DNA of 64,000 bases. Source: Kordia sp. GTDB lineage: Bacteria > Bacteroidota > Bacteroidia > Flavobacteriales > Flavobacteriaceae. This document shows positions 9,682-18,016 of the stretch, piece by piece (position 1 is the first letter of the stretch; every line of letters starts with the position of its first letter). The DNA lies in NCBI RefSeq assembly GCF_022447245.1, contig NZ_JAKVBC010000014.1, forward strand, positions 1 through 64,000, in the 5' to 3' direction. The position numbers and the translations under genes are program-made. The notes under the pieces are model-generated. The model made no database searches and was not told the DNA's origin. It saw nothing but the letters and a program-made list of their open reading frames with translations.

Positions 9682-9716
9682 AAAAGCGATACCTTAACCA
9701 AGTCTCGCTTTTACTT
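9682..9716 (+). terminator. Probable terminator of the precursor gene
   Basis: AAAAGCGA and TCGCTTTT pair across a 15-base loop, with ACTTTT after. It lies 33 bases past the precursor stop codon. The following stretch to 9965 shows no convincing gene. Confidence 0.55.
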
Positions 9717-9965
9717 TTCATCCTAAATTAAAATGATACTCCATACACAAAATAAAATAAACCTATATTTTTTGCTTTTATATCTTTTTTAAAGTGCATG
9801 GAATTGTTTGGAAGGAAATTACACAGCAGATTTCGAAAATGGATTAACACTAAATCCCAATCTTTGTTATTCACTGGTAACAAATTATGAACAGTAAATT
9901 TTCTAAAATAGGAAAGTTATCTCAAAACAAGTTGAAACGGCTCTATTGACATCTTTTGAAGATAA

Positions 9966-11357
9966 TTATCCTTTTATTTTCTTCTCCTTTACTGTTCCAT
10001 ATTTATCAAATAAATAGACTAGTGAAGTCATGGTTGCTGCGCCTAATTCTAATTCACGTTTGTTGACCGCATCAAAAGTATCATTTTCAGCATGATGGTG
10101 ATCAAAATAACGTTGCGAATCCGGACGTAACCCTGCCAATACAATTTGATCATCTTTTAATGGTCCAATATCAGCACCACTTCCTCCTTTTTCAAAATAA
10201 TGAATTAAATATGGTTTGAAAAGTTTTCGCCAGCTTTCTACCTGTGTAAAATTTCCATCAGAACAGTCAAAAGAGAAACCTCTTGGTGTAAATCCACCTG
10301 CATCACTTTCTAAAGCAAATATGTGCTTCTCGCCTTTTGTTTTGGCTACTTCTGCATATTTACGCCCACCACGCAATCCATTTTCTTCGTTCATGAATAA
10401 CACAACTCTAATGGTACGCTTTGGTTTGTATCCTGTTTCTTTGAATAAACGCAATACTTCCATACTTTGTACTACACCAGCGCCATCATCATGCGAACCG
10501 TCTCCCAAATCCCACGAATCTAAATGTCCGCCAACAATAATGATTTCATTCGGAAATTCGCTTCCTGTAATTTCTCCAATGACATTATGTGACAAAACAT
10601 CTTCATACTGTTTACAGTGTTGTGAGAATTTGAATTTTACATTCGGATTTAATTTAAGTGCTTTGCTCAATAAATCTGCACCTTTGGTACTGATAGCTGC
10701 CGCAGGAATACGGTCTGCCACAGCAATATCGCCATAACTCATACTTCCGGTATGTGGATAATCGTCTAAACGTAAGTTCATAGAACGCACTACAACACCA
10801 ATTGCTCCGTATTGAATTGCTTCTTTTGCTCCTGCATAACGTTGATTTACACAACCTCCATAAGCTTCAAACGTACTGATTAAGTCTGCTTGCATTGGGC
10901 GATTATAAAAGACTATTTTTCCTTGTATTTTTTCTTTTCCGAGGGTTTTTAATTCTTCAAAATTTTGCACTTCAATTACCTCAGCTTCTATGCCTGCTTC
11001 TGGCGTTGCTACAGAACCTCCTAGCGCACAAATAGGCACCATTACTTTTTTTGAACCCATTACAATAAATGCTTCTTCTGGCTTTCCTCTTTCCCATTTA
11101 GGCACCATCACTTCTTGCAACCACACTTTATCCAAACCTAAAGCTTCTAATTCTGCTTTGGTATATTGAACAGCTTTTGCAGCGTTAGTGGATCCAGAAA
11201 GTCGTCCACCAATTTTGTTCGATAAATGATCTAGCCAAGCATAACTTTTTCCATTAAGTAATGATTCGGAGTATACTTTTTTAAGTTGTTTTTCATCATC
11301 ACTTTGCGCAAAACTAATAGCGCTTGCTAGCCATAGTAAAACTAAGATTTTTTTCAT
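9966..11357 (-). CDS. M28 family peptidase (plasma glutamate carboxypeptidase-like)
   Basis: A 463-residue exported metallopeptidase with a signal peptide (MKKILVLLWLASAISFAQ). A PA-type insert (about 115-240) is followed by the M28 catalytic core: GGHLDSWDLG (His278, Asp280), SHDDGAG (bridging Asp about 290), MNEENGLRG (catalytic Glu324, zinc ligand Glu325), ALESDAGG and the late HHHAEND with the last His ligand near 435. Length and order match the PGCP-like M28 subgroup, which cleaves dipeptides or small peptides in the periplasm. It lies 18 bases after the PPK2 gene on the same strand and may be co-transcribed with it. Confidence 0.92.
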   Translation of the reverse strand: MKKILVLLWLASAISFAQSDDEKQLKKVYSESLLNGKSYAWLDHLSNKIGGRLSGSTNAAKAVQYTKAELEALGLDKVWLQEVMVPKWERGKPEEAFIVMGSKKVMVPICALGGSVATPEAGIEAEVIEVQNFEELKTLGKEKIQGKIVFYNRPMQADLISTFEAYGGCVNQRYAGAKEAIQYGAIGVVVRSMNLRLDDYPHTGSMSYGDIAVADRIPAAAISTKGADLLSKALKLNPNVKFKFSQHCKQYEDVLSHNVIGEITGSEFPNEIIIVGGHLDSWDLGDGSHDDGAGVVQSMEVLRLFKETGYKPKRTIRVVLFMNEENGLRGGRKYAEVAKTKGEKHIFALESDAGGFTPRGFSFDCSDGNFTQVESWRKLFKPYLIHYFEKGGSGADIGPLKDDQIVLAGLRPDSQRYFDHHHAENDTFDAVNKRELELGAATMTSLVYLFDKYGTVKEKKIKG

Positions 11358-11375
11358 TTTGGTAGTATTATAAAT

Positions 11376-12254
11376 TTACTCTGACTCTAATTGTTTTTTA
11401 TATTCTTCAAGGTTTGCTTTGATATCATCATCCAATTCTGGCTCTTCAATATCAGAGTATTCTCGTAAAGTATCATATATAATTTTTGCTACAATATAAC
11501 GTGCCGTAGGCTTATCATCTGCAGGAATTGCAAACCAAGGTGCATGTGGTTTGCTTGTTTTGTTTAAAACATCTTCATAGCATTCTTGGTATTTATCCCA
11601 AAGCTTTCGTTCTTTTAAGTCGCCTGGTGAAAACTTCCAGTTTTTTTCTTTGAGTTCTAAACGACGAAGCAATCTGTCTTTCTGTTCATCTTTTGAAAGG
11701 TTCAAGAAAAACTTAAAGATAATCGTTCCATTTTCGGCAATGTGTTTTTCAAAATTATTGATTTGCTCAAAACGTTTTGCCCAAAATTCATCATTTACAT
11801 CGTCAACGGTCTCTACTCCAGGGATATTTTCTCCCATAATATAATACGGATGAACCCGTGTTACCAATACATTTTCATAATGTGTCCTATTAAAAATAGA
11901 AAATTTCCCTCTTGCTGGAAGCGCTATATAATGTCTCCACAAATAATCGTGTTTCAATTCCAACTCTGTTGGCACTTTAAAACTATGTACAACAATTCCA
12001 CGCGTATTAAAGTCTTTAAAAACCTCACGAATCATACTATCTTTTCCTGCGGTGTCCATCCCTTGTATGCAAACCAGCACACCATACTTTCCGTGTGCAT
12101 ACAACGTATCTTGCAGCTTCCCTAAATCTTCTCGAAGATCTTCCAGTTCTTTTTTGATTTCTTTTTTAGATTCTTCTAAATCAAGTTCAGTAGATAATTC
12201 ACTTATTCTTACTGGTTCAGTGATTTTAAAAGTATTGGTATCAAAATGCTTCAT
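11376..12254 (-). CDS. Polyphosphate kinase 2 family protein
   Basis: A 292-residue PPK2-type phosphotransferase, which moves phosphate between polyphosphate and nucleotides in the cytosol. A helical N-terminus (ELEDLREDLGKLQDTLYAHG) leads to Walker A in IQGMDTAGKDSMIREVF (about 64-80), the lid region PARGKFSIFNRTHYENVLVTRVHP and FKFFLNLSKDEQKDRLLRR. Length and the HYENVLVTRVHP stretch suit the PPK2-related group that uses AMP/ADP (class III-like), but the class is inference. The gene is divergent from the outer-membrane protein gene at 12344, with about 90 bases between. Confidence 0.9.
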   Translation of the reverse strand: MKHFDTNTFKITEPVRISELSTELDLEESKKEIKKELEDLREDLGKLQDTLYAHGKYGVLVCIQGMDTAGKDSMIREVFKDFNTRGIVVHSFKVPTELELKHDYLWRHYIALPARGKFSIFNRTHYENVLVTRVHPYYIMGENIPGVETVDDVNDEFWAKRFEQINNFEKHIAENGTIIFKFFLNLSKDEQKDRLLRRLELKEKNWKFSPGDLKERKLWDKYQECYEDVLNKTSKPHAPWFAIPADDKPTARYIVAKIIYDTLREYSDIEEPELDDDIKANLEEYKKQLESE

Positions 12255-12343
12255 CTATTACTATTTTTCTTTGAAGGCTAAATATACGGATTGTACTTCA
12301 CTTTTTTTGTAGTTTAGCTGTCTCAAATTATTAGTATTGCATC

Positions 12344-13555
12344 ATGAATAAGGAAAATTTAGTGTTTATTTTATTTTTGAGCTTGAGTTTGTCTTTGTTC
12401 GCACAAAGCGATCAAGATTCAATTCCTGCGTATAGTAAAAACGGAATTTCCAAGCCCAGCATTCTGTCTGCCAACCCTTTTGGTATTTTTATTTCCCGAT
12501 TGAATCATAATTTTAAGTTGAAAGCTTCACGCAGAATGGAAATAGATATTGCGCTTGAAAGTGGAAACGTTTGGGGACCAAATGTAAAAACGTATATTCC
12601 AAATGATCCGGCAATACAAAGAGAAATGAGCAATATAGAATGGTTCAGTAGACAATATTTTGTTGACGAAGAAACGCTTGATGCTGGTTATTTTGAAATT
12701 GAAACCGATGGTGTGATCAAAGGATTGAGAGCTAATTTGACAATTCCAACTGCAAAAAACCAAGAACTTATTGTTGGTTTAAGAGCTTTTGTATTGACCA
12801 ATGGAAAGTTTCCGCTATCTGCATTGACAACCGATCGTTTTATTGAGTTTTTCCATGATAATGTTGCTGGTGGAGATGATCCTTTTGACAGACGTGTTTT
12901 TGGATTGGATAAAGCTAAATTTTTATATACCGATCGTAATGGAAGAACTTTTAATCTTGGAAATGGCGATTTTTTAACTGCAGGAATTGAAACGCATTAC
13001 TACTACTATCCTACTTTTTTGAACGATAAAAAAATCTATTTCAATTTGGGAGCACATGTAGGAACCAATCTTTCAAAATACAACATGGCTATGGATATTG
13101 GTGCTTCTGCTGCTGCTGTAAAACAATTTGACCTTAACGATCGTAATTTTGTTTTATTCGGATTAGGTGCCAATTTACTTCGTAAGAATGCTATCGATTT
13201 ACAGAATGATAATTTTGATTTTGGAACCAATGACTTCATCGGAAGCTTTGAAGTAAATGCAGAATATACATTTATATCCAAAGGAAAAACCTATCATTCG
13301 TTTGGTTTGAATTATTATTTACAAACCAGTTTACACCAAAAAGACGAAGACGATTACAATATTTATGTCCGTGATGAAGACTCATTTAATTCTTGGGGAC
13401 ATGGAACACGTCATTTATATAAAGATACCAATTATTGGACATTTGTATATACGTTTACACGAAAAATATCAACTTCTTTTTACATCCAACAAGACTTTAC
13501 AGTCAATAACAATCCTGATTTACAGACTGGTGTAAGTGTAAAATTTGGAATCTAA
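12344..13555 (+). CDS. Outer membrane beta-barrel-like protein, unknown function
   Basis: A 403-residue exported protein with a signal peptide (MNKENLVFILFLSLSLSLFAQ). The mature part is rich in alternating aromatic/polar strands (KIYFNLGAHVGTNLSKYNMAMDIG, FVLFGLGANLLRKNAIDLQ, YHSFGLNYYLQTSLHQK) and ends in a strand terminating in FGI, as for an outer-membrane barrel. Around residue 30 it has KNGISKPSILSANPFGIFISRLNH. I do not recognise a named family. It is monocistronic; its stop codon lies inside the first copy of an 18-base direct repeat flanking a palindromic repeat element. Confidence 0.7.
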   Translation: MNKENLVFILFLSLSLSLFAQSDQDSIPAYSKNGISKPSILSANPFGIFISRLNHNFKLKASRRMEIDIALESGNVWGPNVKTYIPNDPAIQREMSNIEWFSRQYFVDEETLDAGYFEIETDGVIKGLRANLTIPTAKNQELIVGLRAFVLTNGKFPLSALTTDRFIEFFHDNVAGGDDPFDRRVFGLDKAKFLYTDRNGRTFNLGNGDFLTAGIETHYYYYPTFLNDKKIYFNLGAHVGTNLSKYNMAMDIGASAAAVKQFDLNDRNFVLFGLGANLLRKNAIDLQNDNFDFGTNDFIGSFEVNAEYTFISKGKTYHSFGLNYYLQTSLHQKDEDDYNIYVRDEDSFNSWGHGTRHLYKDTNYWTFVYTFTRKISTSFYIQQDFTVNNNPDLQTGVSVKFGI

Positions 13556-13738
13556 AATAATTCTGAATGTAAGTGTTGAATTATGGAAGTATCTACAATC
13601 TAAAATTTGAAACGTCACTACGAGGAATTTATGACGTGGTAGTCTGTCAATAGAAAAATAATTTCATTGTAAGAGAAACAGATTGCCACAAATCTTCTCT
13701 AAAATTCTCGCAAAGACGTTTCTAAAATAATTCTGAAT
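13551..13738. repeat. 18-base direct repeats flanking a palindromic element
   Basis: TCTAAAATAATTCTGAAT is present at 13551-13568 and again at 13721-13738, on either side of the palindromic element at 13610-13721. The left copy overlaps the stop codon of the preceding gene. They may be a duplication made when the element arrived, though 18 bases is long for that. Confidence 0.6.
13610..13721. repeat. Palindromic interspersed repeat (MITE/REP-like)
   Basis: The ends form imperfect inverted repeats: AAACGTCACTACGAG at 13610-13624 and CTCGCAAAGACGTTT at 13707-13721. An inner pair, GTGGTAGTCTGT and ACAGATTGCCAC, is also inverted. This resembles the CGTCATTGCGAG-type interspersed repeats I recall from many Bacteroidetes genomes. 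It has no coding capacity. Confidence 0.7.
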
Positions 13739-13744
13739 TCTGAA

Positions 13745-14122
13745 TTAGTTAACTCTCCAGGGTGGATTTTTTCGATCCTCACCAGCTTTGAATAAAATTA
13801 AATGATGTCCATCAAAATCATTAAGGTGTGCTTCTCGCCATCGCCATGATTTGTTTTCTGGAAGACTTTTAAACACAATGCCTTTTTCTTGTAAAATTTT
13901 TACTGTTTCATCTAAGTTTTCATCTTCAAAATATAGTGTAACGTTACTGTTTTCAGACACTTCTTCTACATGATGAATAGAAAACGTAGCGTCGCCATCA
14001 GGACATTCAAAACGTACATATCTAGGAAGTGCGTCTACAATGAGACGCAATCCTAGTTTTTTATAAAATTCTGTTGCTGTGGCAACATTAGTTGATGAAA
14101 TCGTTACTTGATTTAAATTCAT
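13745..14122 (-). CDS. VOC (glyoxalase/bleomycin-resistance fold) family protein
   Basis: A 125-residue single-domain VOC protein: MNLNQVTISSTNVATATEFYKKLG opens with the first beta-alpha-beta unit, and ENKSWRWREAHLNDFDGHHLILFKAG closes the second with the usual DxxGHxL pattern (HLNDFDGHHL). The family includes metal-dependent isomerases, dioxygenases and antibiotic-binding proteins; metal ligands cannot be assigned with confidence. It starts three bases after the stop of the MFS transporter gene, so both form one transcription unit, controlled by the leader at 15405-15538. A role in coping with the compound exported by the transporter is inference. Confidence 0.85.
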   Translation of the reverse strand: MNLNQVTISSTNVATATEFYKKLGLRLIVDALPRYVRFECPDGDATFSIHHVEEVSENSNVTLYFEDENLDETVKILQEKGIVFKSLPENKSWRWREAHLNDFDGHHLILFKAGEDRKNPPWRVN

Positions 14123-14125
14123 AAT

Positions 14126-15343
14126 TTATAATCCTTTTTGAGTTCTTTTATGTAGCCATATAGCTAATATTGTAGCTATGACACCAAAGGTTCCAGTGAC
14201 CAGCCAATTTATTTGATATCCATAATTTGCTACAATTTCAAACCCAATTTTAGAACTAAAAATATGAGCTAATGAAAACGACAACGCATATAATGCCATA
14301 TAGCTTCCTTCATAACCTTCTTTGGCTCTATTGATCGCAAATGTATTTGTATATGGAAAACCTATCATTTCAGCAATGGTAATAATCACAATATTTACAA
14401 ATAAAATTCCTATCCAAAAATTATATACCAATACATAGAAGCTTAATCCAAATAAAATACAAGCATAGGTAATTAGCTTGGTACTTGAAATATTTAATTT
14501 CTCCAAATATTTAATAAATGGCATCTCTACCACAACAATGATGGCTACATTAATAAACATAATCCAACCTGTTTGATATTCTGTGAGACCGAATTGTACA
14601 TTTTGATATACAGGCATGGTTATCATTAATTGAAAAAATACCATTCCCATTAAGAAACAAATAGCAAAGAAAATCCAATAACTACCATCTCCATATACGG
14701 TTCCTTTTGATTTCAAAGCTTCTTCCTCTTCTTCTTTGTTTTTTTCTTTCTTAAGTCTACGTTCTTTCACCAAAATTCTAAATACAATGATAGCAATGAC
14801 GCACGTAACACCATCGATCCAAAACAACAAATCGTATCCTTTATTAACGATAATCCAGCCTGCAAATGTTGGGCCAATTCCCATACCTAAGTTAATTGCC
14901 AAACGAATCAAGGCTAGAGACTGTGTTCTATTTTCAACGGTACTATACGCTTTTAGCGATACAAATATGGCTGGGCGAAAAGTATCAGCAATAGTCATGA
15001 CTCCTAAAATTCCAAAACATAAACCCCAAAATGATTTTATGTATTGTAAACCTATAAATCCAAAACCAGTGAGTAATAAACTAATTATCATCACTTTATA
15101 GAAACCTATTTTATCTACTAGTTTCCCCCCTAAAATTGAGCCTAATGCTGAACCAATTCCAAAAAATACAAGAATAGACCCTGCATCACTTTCTGAAAAA
15201 TTTAATTCTTTAATTAAATAGAGTGATAAAAACGGAATTACCATGGTTCCCGCTCTGTTTACTAACGAAATGAGCGCTAGATACCATATCTCTTTGGATA
15301 ATCCTTTGAATGAATCAATGTAATTGGTGTACATTTTTTTCAT
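14126..15343 (-). CDS. MFS transporter (drug-exporter type)
   Basis: A 405-residue inner-membrane transporter with twelve predicted helices. The loop 2-3 motif GGKLVDKIGFYKV (about 73-85) is the MFS motif A region, and a charged central loop (KERRLKKEKNKEEEEEALK, about 194-212) separates the two halves. It resembles 12-TM drug:proton antiporters of the DHA1 type. The ATG at 15343 follows an AT-rich stretch; between it and the presumed promoter lie a 25-codon ORF and an intrinsic terminator, implying attenuation control. The VOC gene follows immediately. The exported compound is unknown; a ribosome-targeting antibiotic is suggested only by the leader. Confidence 0.9.
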   Translation of the reverse strand: MKKMYTNYIDSFKGLSKEIWYLALISLVNRAGTMVIPFLSLYLIKELNFSESDAGSILVFFGIGSALGSILGGKLVDKIGFYKVMIISLLLTGFGFIGLQYIKSFWGLCFGILGVMTIADTFRPAIFVSLKAYSTVENRTQSLALIRLAINLGMGIGPTFAGWIIVNKGYDLLFWIDGVTCVIAIIVFRILVKERRLKKEKNKEEEEEALKSKGTVYGDGSYWIFFAICFLMGMVFFQLMITMPVYQNVQFGLTEYQTGWIMFINVAIIVVVEMPFIKYLEKLNISSTKLITYACILFGLSFYVLVYNFWIGILFVNIVIITIAEMIGFPYTNTFAINRAKEGYEGSYMALYALSFSLAHIFSSKIGFEIVANYGYQINWLVTGTFGVIATILAIWLHKRTQKGL

Positions 15344-15404
15344 GATTGTTAATTTTTGATTGATTAGTGTTTAGTTGTTTTTTGATTTGAAATACTCCTA
15401 AAAA

Positions 15405-15435
15405 TAAAAAGTCCGACTGTGAAGTCGGACTTTTT
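15405..15435 (-). terminator. Intrinsic terminator within the MFS leader
   Basis: GTCCGACT-TCAC-AGTCGGAC (8-bp perfect stem), preceded by AAAAA and followed on the minus strand by TTTTTATTTTT. It lies between the leader ORF and the MFS start, about 60 bases before the latter, so readthrough is needed for expression. Its 5-prime arm plus loop can instead pair with the end of the leader ORF. Confidence 0.88.
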
Positions 15436-15460
15436 ATAATTGTTATATATGATATCTATA

Positions 15461-15538
15461 TCAGCACAATATACAAGTGTCCAGACTTCCTCTCCAAGAA
15501 GTTCTCTGTACATACTTATTTACTGTATTGATTCTCAT
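15461..15538 (-). CDS. Leader peptide ORF of an MFS attenuator
   Basis: A 25-residue ORF, starting MRINTVNKYVQR and ending DTCILC, upstream of the MFS/VOC operon on the same strand. Its codons 17-20 region (minus-strand GAAGTCTGGAC, plus 15479-15489) can pair over ten bases, with one bulged T, with the first ten bases of the terminator hairpin. An upstream ACTTC in the ORF (15498-15502) can pair with GAAGT of the same segment. This gives mutually exclusive structures governed by ribosome position, the classic leader-peptide attenuator layout. No Shine-Dalgarno is evident, as is usual in Bacteroidetes. Translation and function are inference. Confidence 0.65.
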   Translation of the reverse strand: MRINTVNKYVQRTSWRGSLDTCILC

Positions 15539-15672
15539 TTTTTTGTTTATTTGAATCAAAACTACGTAAAAAAAGAATACAAAAAATAAAAATCTTCTAT
15601 TTTTTGATGACAAGTTGTATTTTTGGTATCCATAGGTTATTCTATATTTTTAACTAAATCTGATGCTAACTG

Positions 15673-16278
15673 ATGAAAAATATTTTTTTGTTTTTATGTG
15701 TTTTACTGCTAAATATTAGTTGTTCTGAGAAGAGAAAAGCGGTTATTGGAGAAACTGAATTTCAACAAAAATTGAATGCTGAGTATAAAGATGCATCTAC
15801 TTCTCCATTGAAAGCTAAAGATTTGAAAACCTTTGAAGGCTTGGATTTTTTTCCTGTAGATAATACTTATAGAGTGAATGCTACATTTACAACGACACCA
15901 AACTCGCCTGTTTTTAAAATGCCTACTACAAAAGAAAGAACGCCAGAATATAAACTTTTTGGAATTGCTACGTTTACTCTAAAAGGAAAGGAATTTTCAT
16001 TAGAAGTATATCAAAATCAAGAGTTAATGAATCAGGAAGAATATCGCAATTATCTTTTTCTGCCGTTTACAGACGAAACTAACGGATTTGCTAGCTACGG
16101 AGGCGGTCGTTATATTGACTTAAAAATTCCTACTGGTAACACGATCGAAATTGATTTCAATAAATCCTATAATCCATACTGCGCATACAATGATAAATAT
16201 TCATGTCCTATTCCGCCAAGGGTAAATTTTTTAAAGACAGAAATTAATGCTGGTATAAAAGCTTTTGAGAAGCATTAA
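15673..16278 (+). CDS. DUF1684 domain-containing lipoprotein
   Basis: A 201-residue lipoprotein; the signal peptide ends in LLLNISC with Cys at 17. The sequence FQQKLNAEYKDASTSPL, YRVNATFTTTP, LFLPFTDETNGFASYGGGRYIDL and the late NPYCAYNDKYSCPIPP match the DUF1684 family. Family members carry the conserved NPYCAY...CPxPP segment, with two Cys that could form a disulfide or bind metal; the function is not established. It is monocistronic and convergent with crcB, with one base between the stop codons. Confidence 0.88.
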   Translation: MKNIFLFLCVLLLNISCSEKRKAVIGETEFQQKLNAEYKDASTSPLKAKDLKTFEGLDFFPVDNTYRVNATFTTTPNSPVFKMPTTKERTPEYKLFGIATFTLKGKEFSLEVYQNQELMNQEEYRNYLFLPFTDETNGFASYGGGRYIDLKIPTGNTIEIDFNKSYNPYCAYNDKYSCPIPPRVNFLKTEINAGIKAFEKH

Positions 16279-16279
16279 A

Positions 16280-16651
16280 CTAAAGATATTTTACGACATA
16301 TATTCCTAAGAAAACTGCTGCAAAGCCAATCACAAAACTAGCAATTGTGTACATAGCAAATGTCATAAAATCTCCCGATTTTAAAAAGACATGGTTTTCA
16401 TAAGCAAACGTAGAAAATGTGGTAAAACCTCCACAAAAGCCTGTGGCAAGTAATAAGGTATACTGTTCGCTGATGGCTTGGTTTTTGGATGCCAGCCCTA
16501 AAATGATTCCTATTAATAAGCTTCCTAGAATATTTGCAGCAAAAGTTCCATATGGAATTCCTGTCGCGGAACTATTTATATATTTCCCGAGAAGGAATCG
16601 CAGTGTACTTCCAAATCCGCCGCCAAGGAAAACTAATAAAAGTGACTTCAT
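16280..16651 (-). CDS. crcB: Fluoride efflux channel CrcB
   Basis: A 123-residue four-helix inner-membrane protein of the CrcB/Fluc family, a dimeric fluoride channel that relieves fluoride toxicity. Diagnostic are GGGFGSTLRFLLGKYIN at the N-terminus, the GTFAANILGSLLIGIILG helix with the conserved Asn, and GFCGGFTTFSTFAYE with the paired Phe residues. Length is normal. I looked for a fluoride riboswitch in the 84 bases upstream and saw no convincing one. Only a single copy is present, so the channel would be a homodimer. Confidence 0.95.
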   Translation of the reverse strand: MKSLLLVFLGGGFGSTLRFLLGKYINSSATGIPYGTFAANILGSLLIGIILGLASKNQAISEQYTLLLATGFCGGFTTFSTFAYENHVFLKSGDFMTFAMYTIASFVIGFAAVFLGIYVVKYL

Positions 16652-16735
16652 ATTATGTACTAAATTAAAAGATTGGTAAAATTACTCATTATGATTATAG
16701 TTCAGGCAATCTTTCTAGAAGAGGATTATGGTTAT

Positions 16736-17782
16736 TTACTGGGTTGATTTTATTGGATAATAAATATCTGTTTGTACGTCTTCTGGTTTTACTTTCGTAG
16801 GATCATTTACATACAATTCCCATGATGGGCCAGCTTGCGCTAATTTGTTATCAGACATATATGCAGCTATCTTTTGATGTGCTTCCATATCTCCAATTCC
16901 ATACGGTCCAAATTTTGAAATCTTAATCACTTTCCCTGCATCTATTTTTGTAATTGTCATATCAGACTGAGGCAATGTATCTTGATTTCCTACTAAAAGC
17001 CCAACATAGAATTCTGCTTCTTTGGTTTCTTCATCCCATTTTAAGTGTAAAGAACCTGGCGTATAGTTTTCCAATTGATGAGTTGCAGCATACATACCAG
17101 CTTTTGGCATGTAGGTCATAAATAATTTTGTCATGTCCTCCATAGCAGCATCTGTAGTTATTTTTTGATGATATCCAATGAATTGTTGTGCACCTCCATC
17201 TTCTTGACTCACAACGCTCAATCGAAACGATGATTGTGGAGGATTATTTTTCATATGTTCTGTAATGACTTTATCAAGATTTTCCAATCCTTTTTCATAA
17301 TCTCCTCCAACCATATTGTCCATTCCGCCATTCAAAGCCAATACTGCTTTAAATGCAAAAGGCAAGTTTTCTCCGATCATCTTCCAAGTTACATTAGTTC
17401 CGTCTTCTAGCTCTTCTAGTTCCCAAACAACCTTACTTGGATCAAAATCATCAAACTTTAGTTCTTGTTCTAAGGATTGGTTTGCTACCATCGCTAGGTT
17501 TTTCATACTTCCTCCTCCTTCTTTTCCTGTCCAACTGTACGATCCGCCAATACCCGCAGTTTGTTCTTGATATGTCGGCTTAATTGTGGTATCTTTTTCC
17601 ATCCATGGATTCCAAGCTTCCCAGTTTTTGAAGTCGCTTACATTATTAAAAATAACTGCAGCGGGAGCTTTGATAACTTTACTCCTTGTAACTTCAAAGC
17701 TATCGGGCCTTGTAGCTACAAAAATTGCGCCTGCAACCAGAACTACAAGCAGCAATAGCAGTACATACTTTAAAATTTTCAT
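16736..17782 (-). CDS. SRPBCC/polyketide-cyclase plus GyrI-like effector-binding protein
   Basis: A 348-residue protein with an N-terminal membrane anchor (LKYVLLLLLVVLVAGAIFVATRPDSF). Residues about 25-170 form a START/SRPBCC-type domain (RSKVIKAPAAVIFNNVSDFKNWEAWNPWM), followed from about 195 by a GyrI-like/AraC effector-binding domain (FRLSVVSQEDGGAQQFIGYHQ ... IKISKFGPYGIGDMEAHQKIAAYM). Such fusions are common in Bacteroidetes; a ligand-binding role is likely but not known. No DNA-binding domain is present. It is divergent from the M49 peptidase gene. Confidence 0.82.
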   Translation of the reverse strand: MKILKYVLLLLLVVLVAGAIFVATRPDSFEVTRSKVIKAPAAVIFNNVSDFKNWEAWNPWMEKDTTIKPTYQEQTAGIGGSYSWTGKEGGGSMKNLAMVANQSLEQELKFDDFDPSKVVWELEELEDGTNVTWKMIGENLPFAFKAVLALNGGMDNMVGGDYEKGLENLDKVITEHMKNNPPQSSFRLSVVSQEDGGAQQFIGYHQKITTDAAMEDMTKLFMTYMPKAGMYAATHQLENYTPGSLHLKWDEETKEAEFYVGLLVGNQDTLPQSDMTITKIDAGKVIKISKFGPYGIGDMEAHQKIAAYMSDNKLAQAGPSWELYVNDPTKVKPEDVQTDIYYPIKSTQ

Positions 17783-18016
17783 AGCGTTTCGGTGTATTAG
17801 TTAGTATTGCTAATGTACAAATTTTTAATGTTTTAGTGAATTGATTACATTTGTGGGATTGGAAGATTACAACGTTTATCAGTAGTTTTCTTTTTTTACA
17901 ATCTCAAAGACCAATTTAAAAAACAACTGAATTATTCAAAAACTAAATATATACTTGTCGTTTTAGAAATCTTTTGAAAGTACAGTTGATCAAACAAAAA
18001 CTCTAAAAACAAACAA

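Noticed and set aside
16652-16735. Fluoride riboswitch upstream of crcB
   Set aside because: The upstream 84 bases lack the conserved pseudoknot sequence pattern I would expect.
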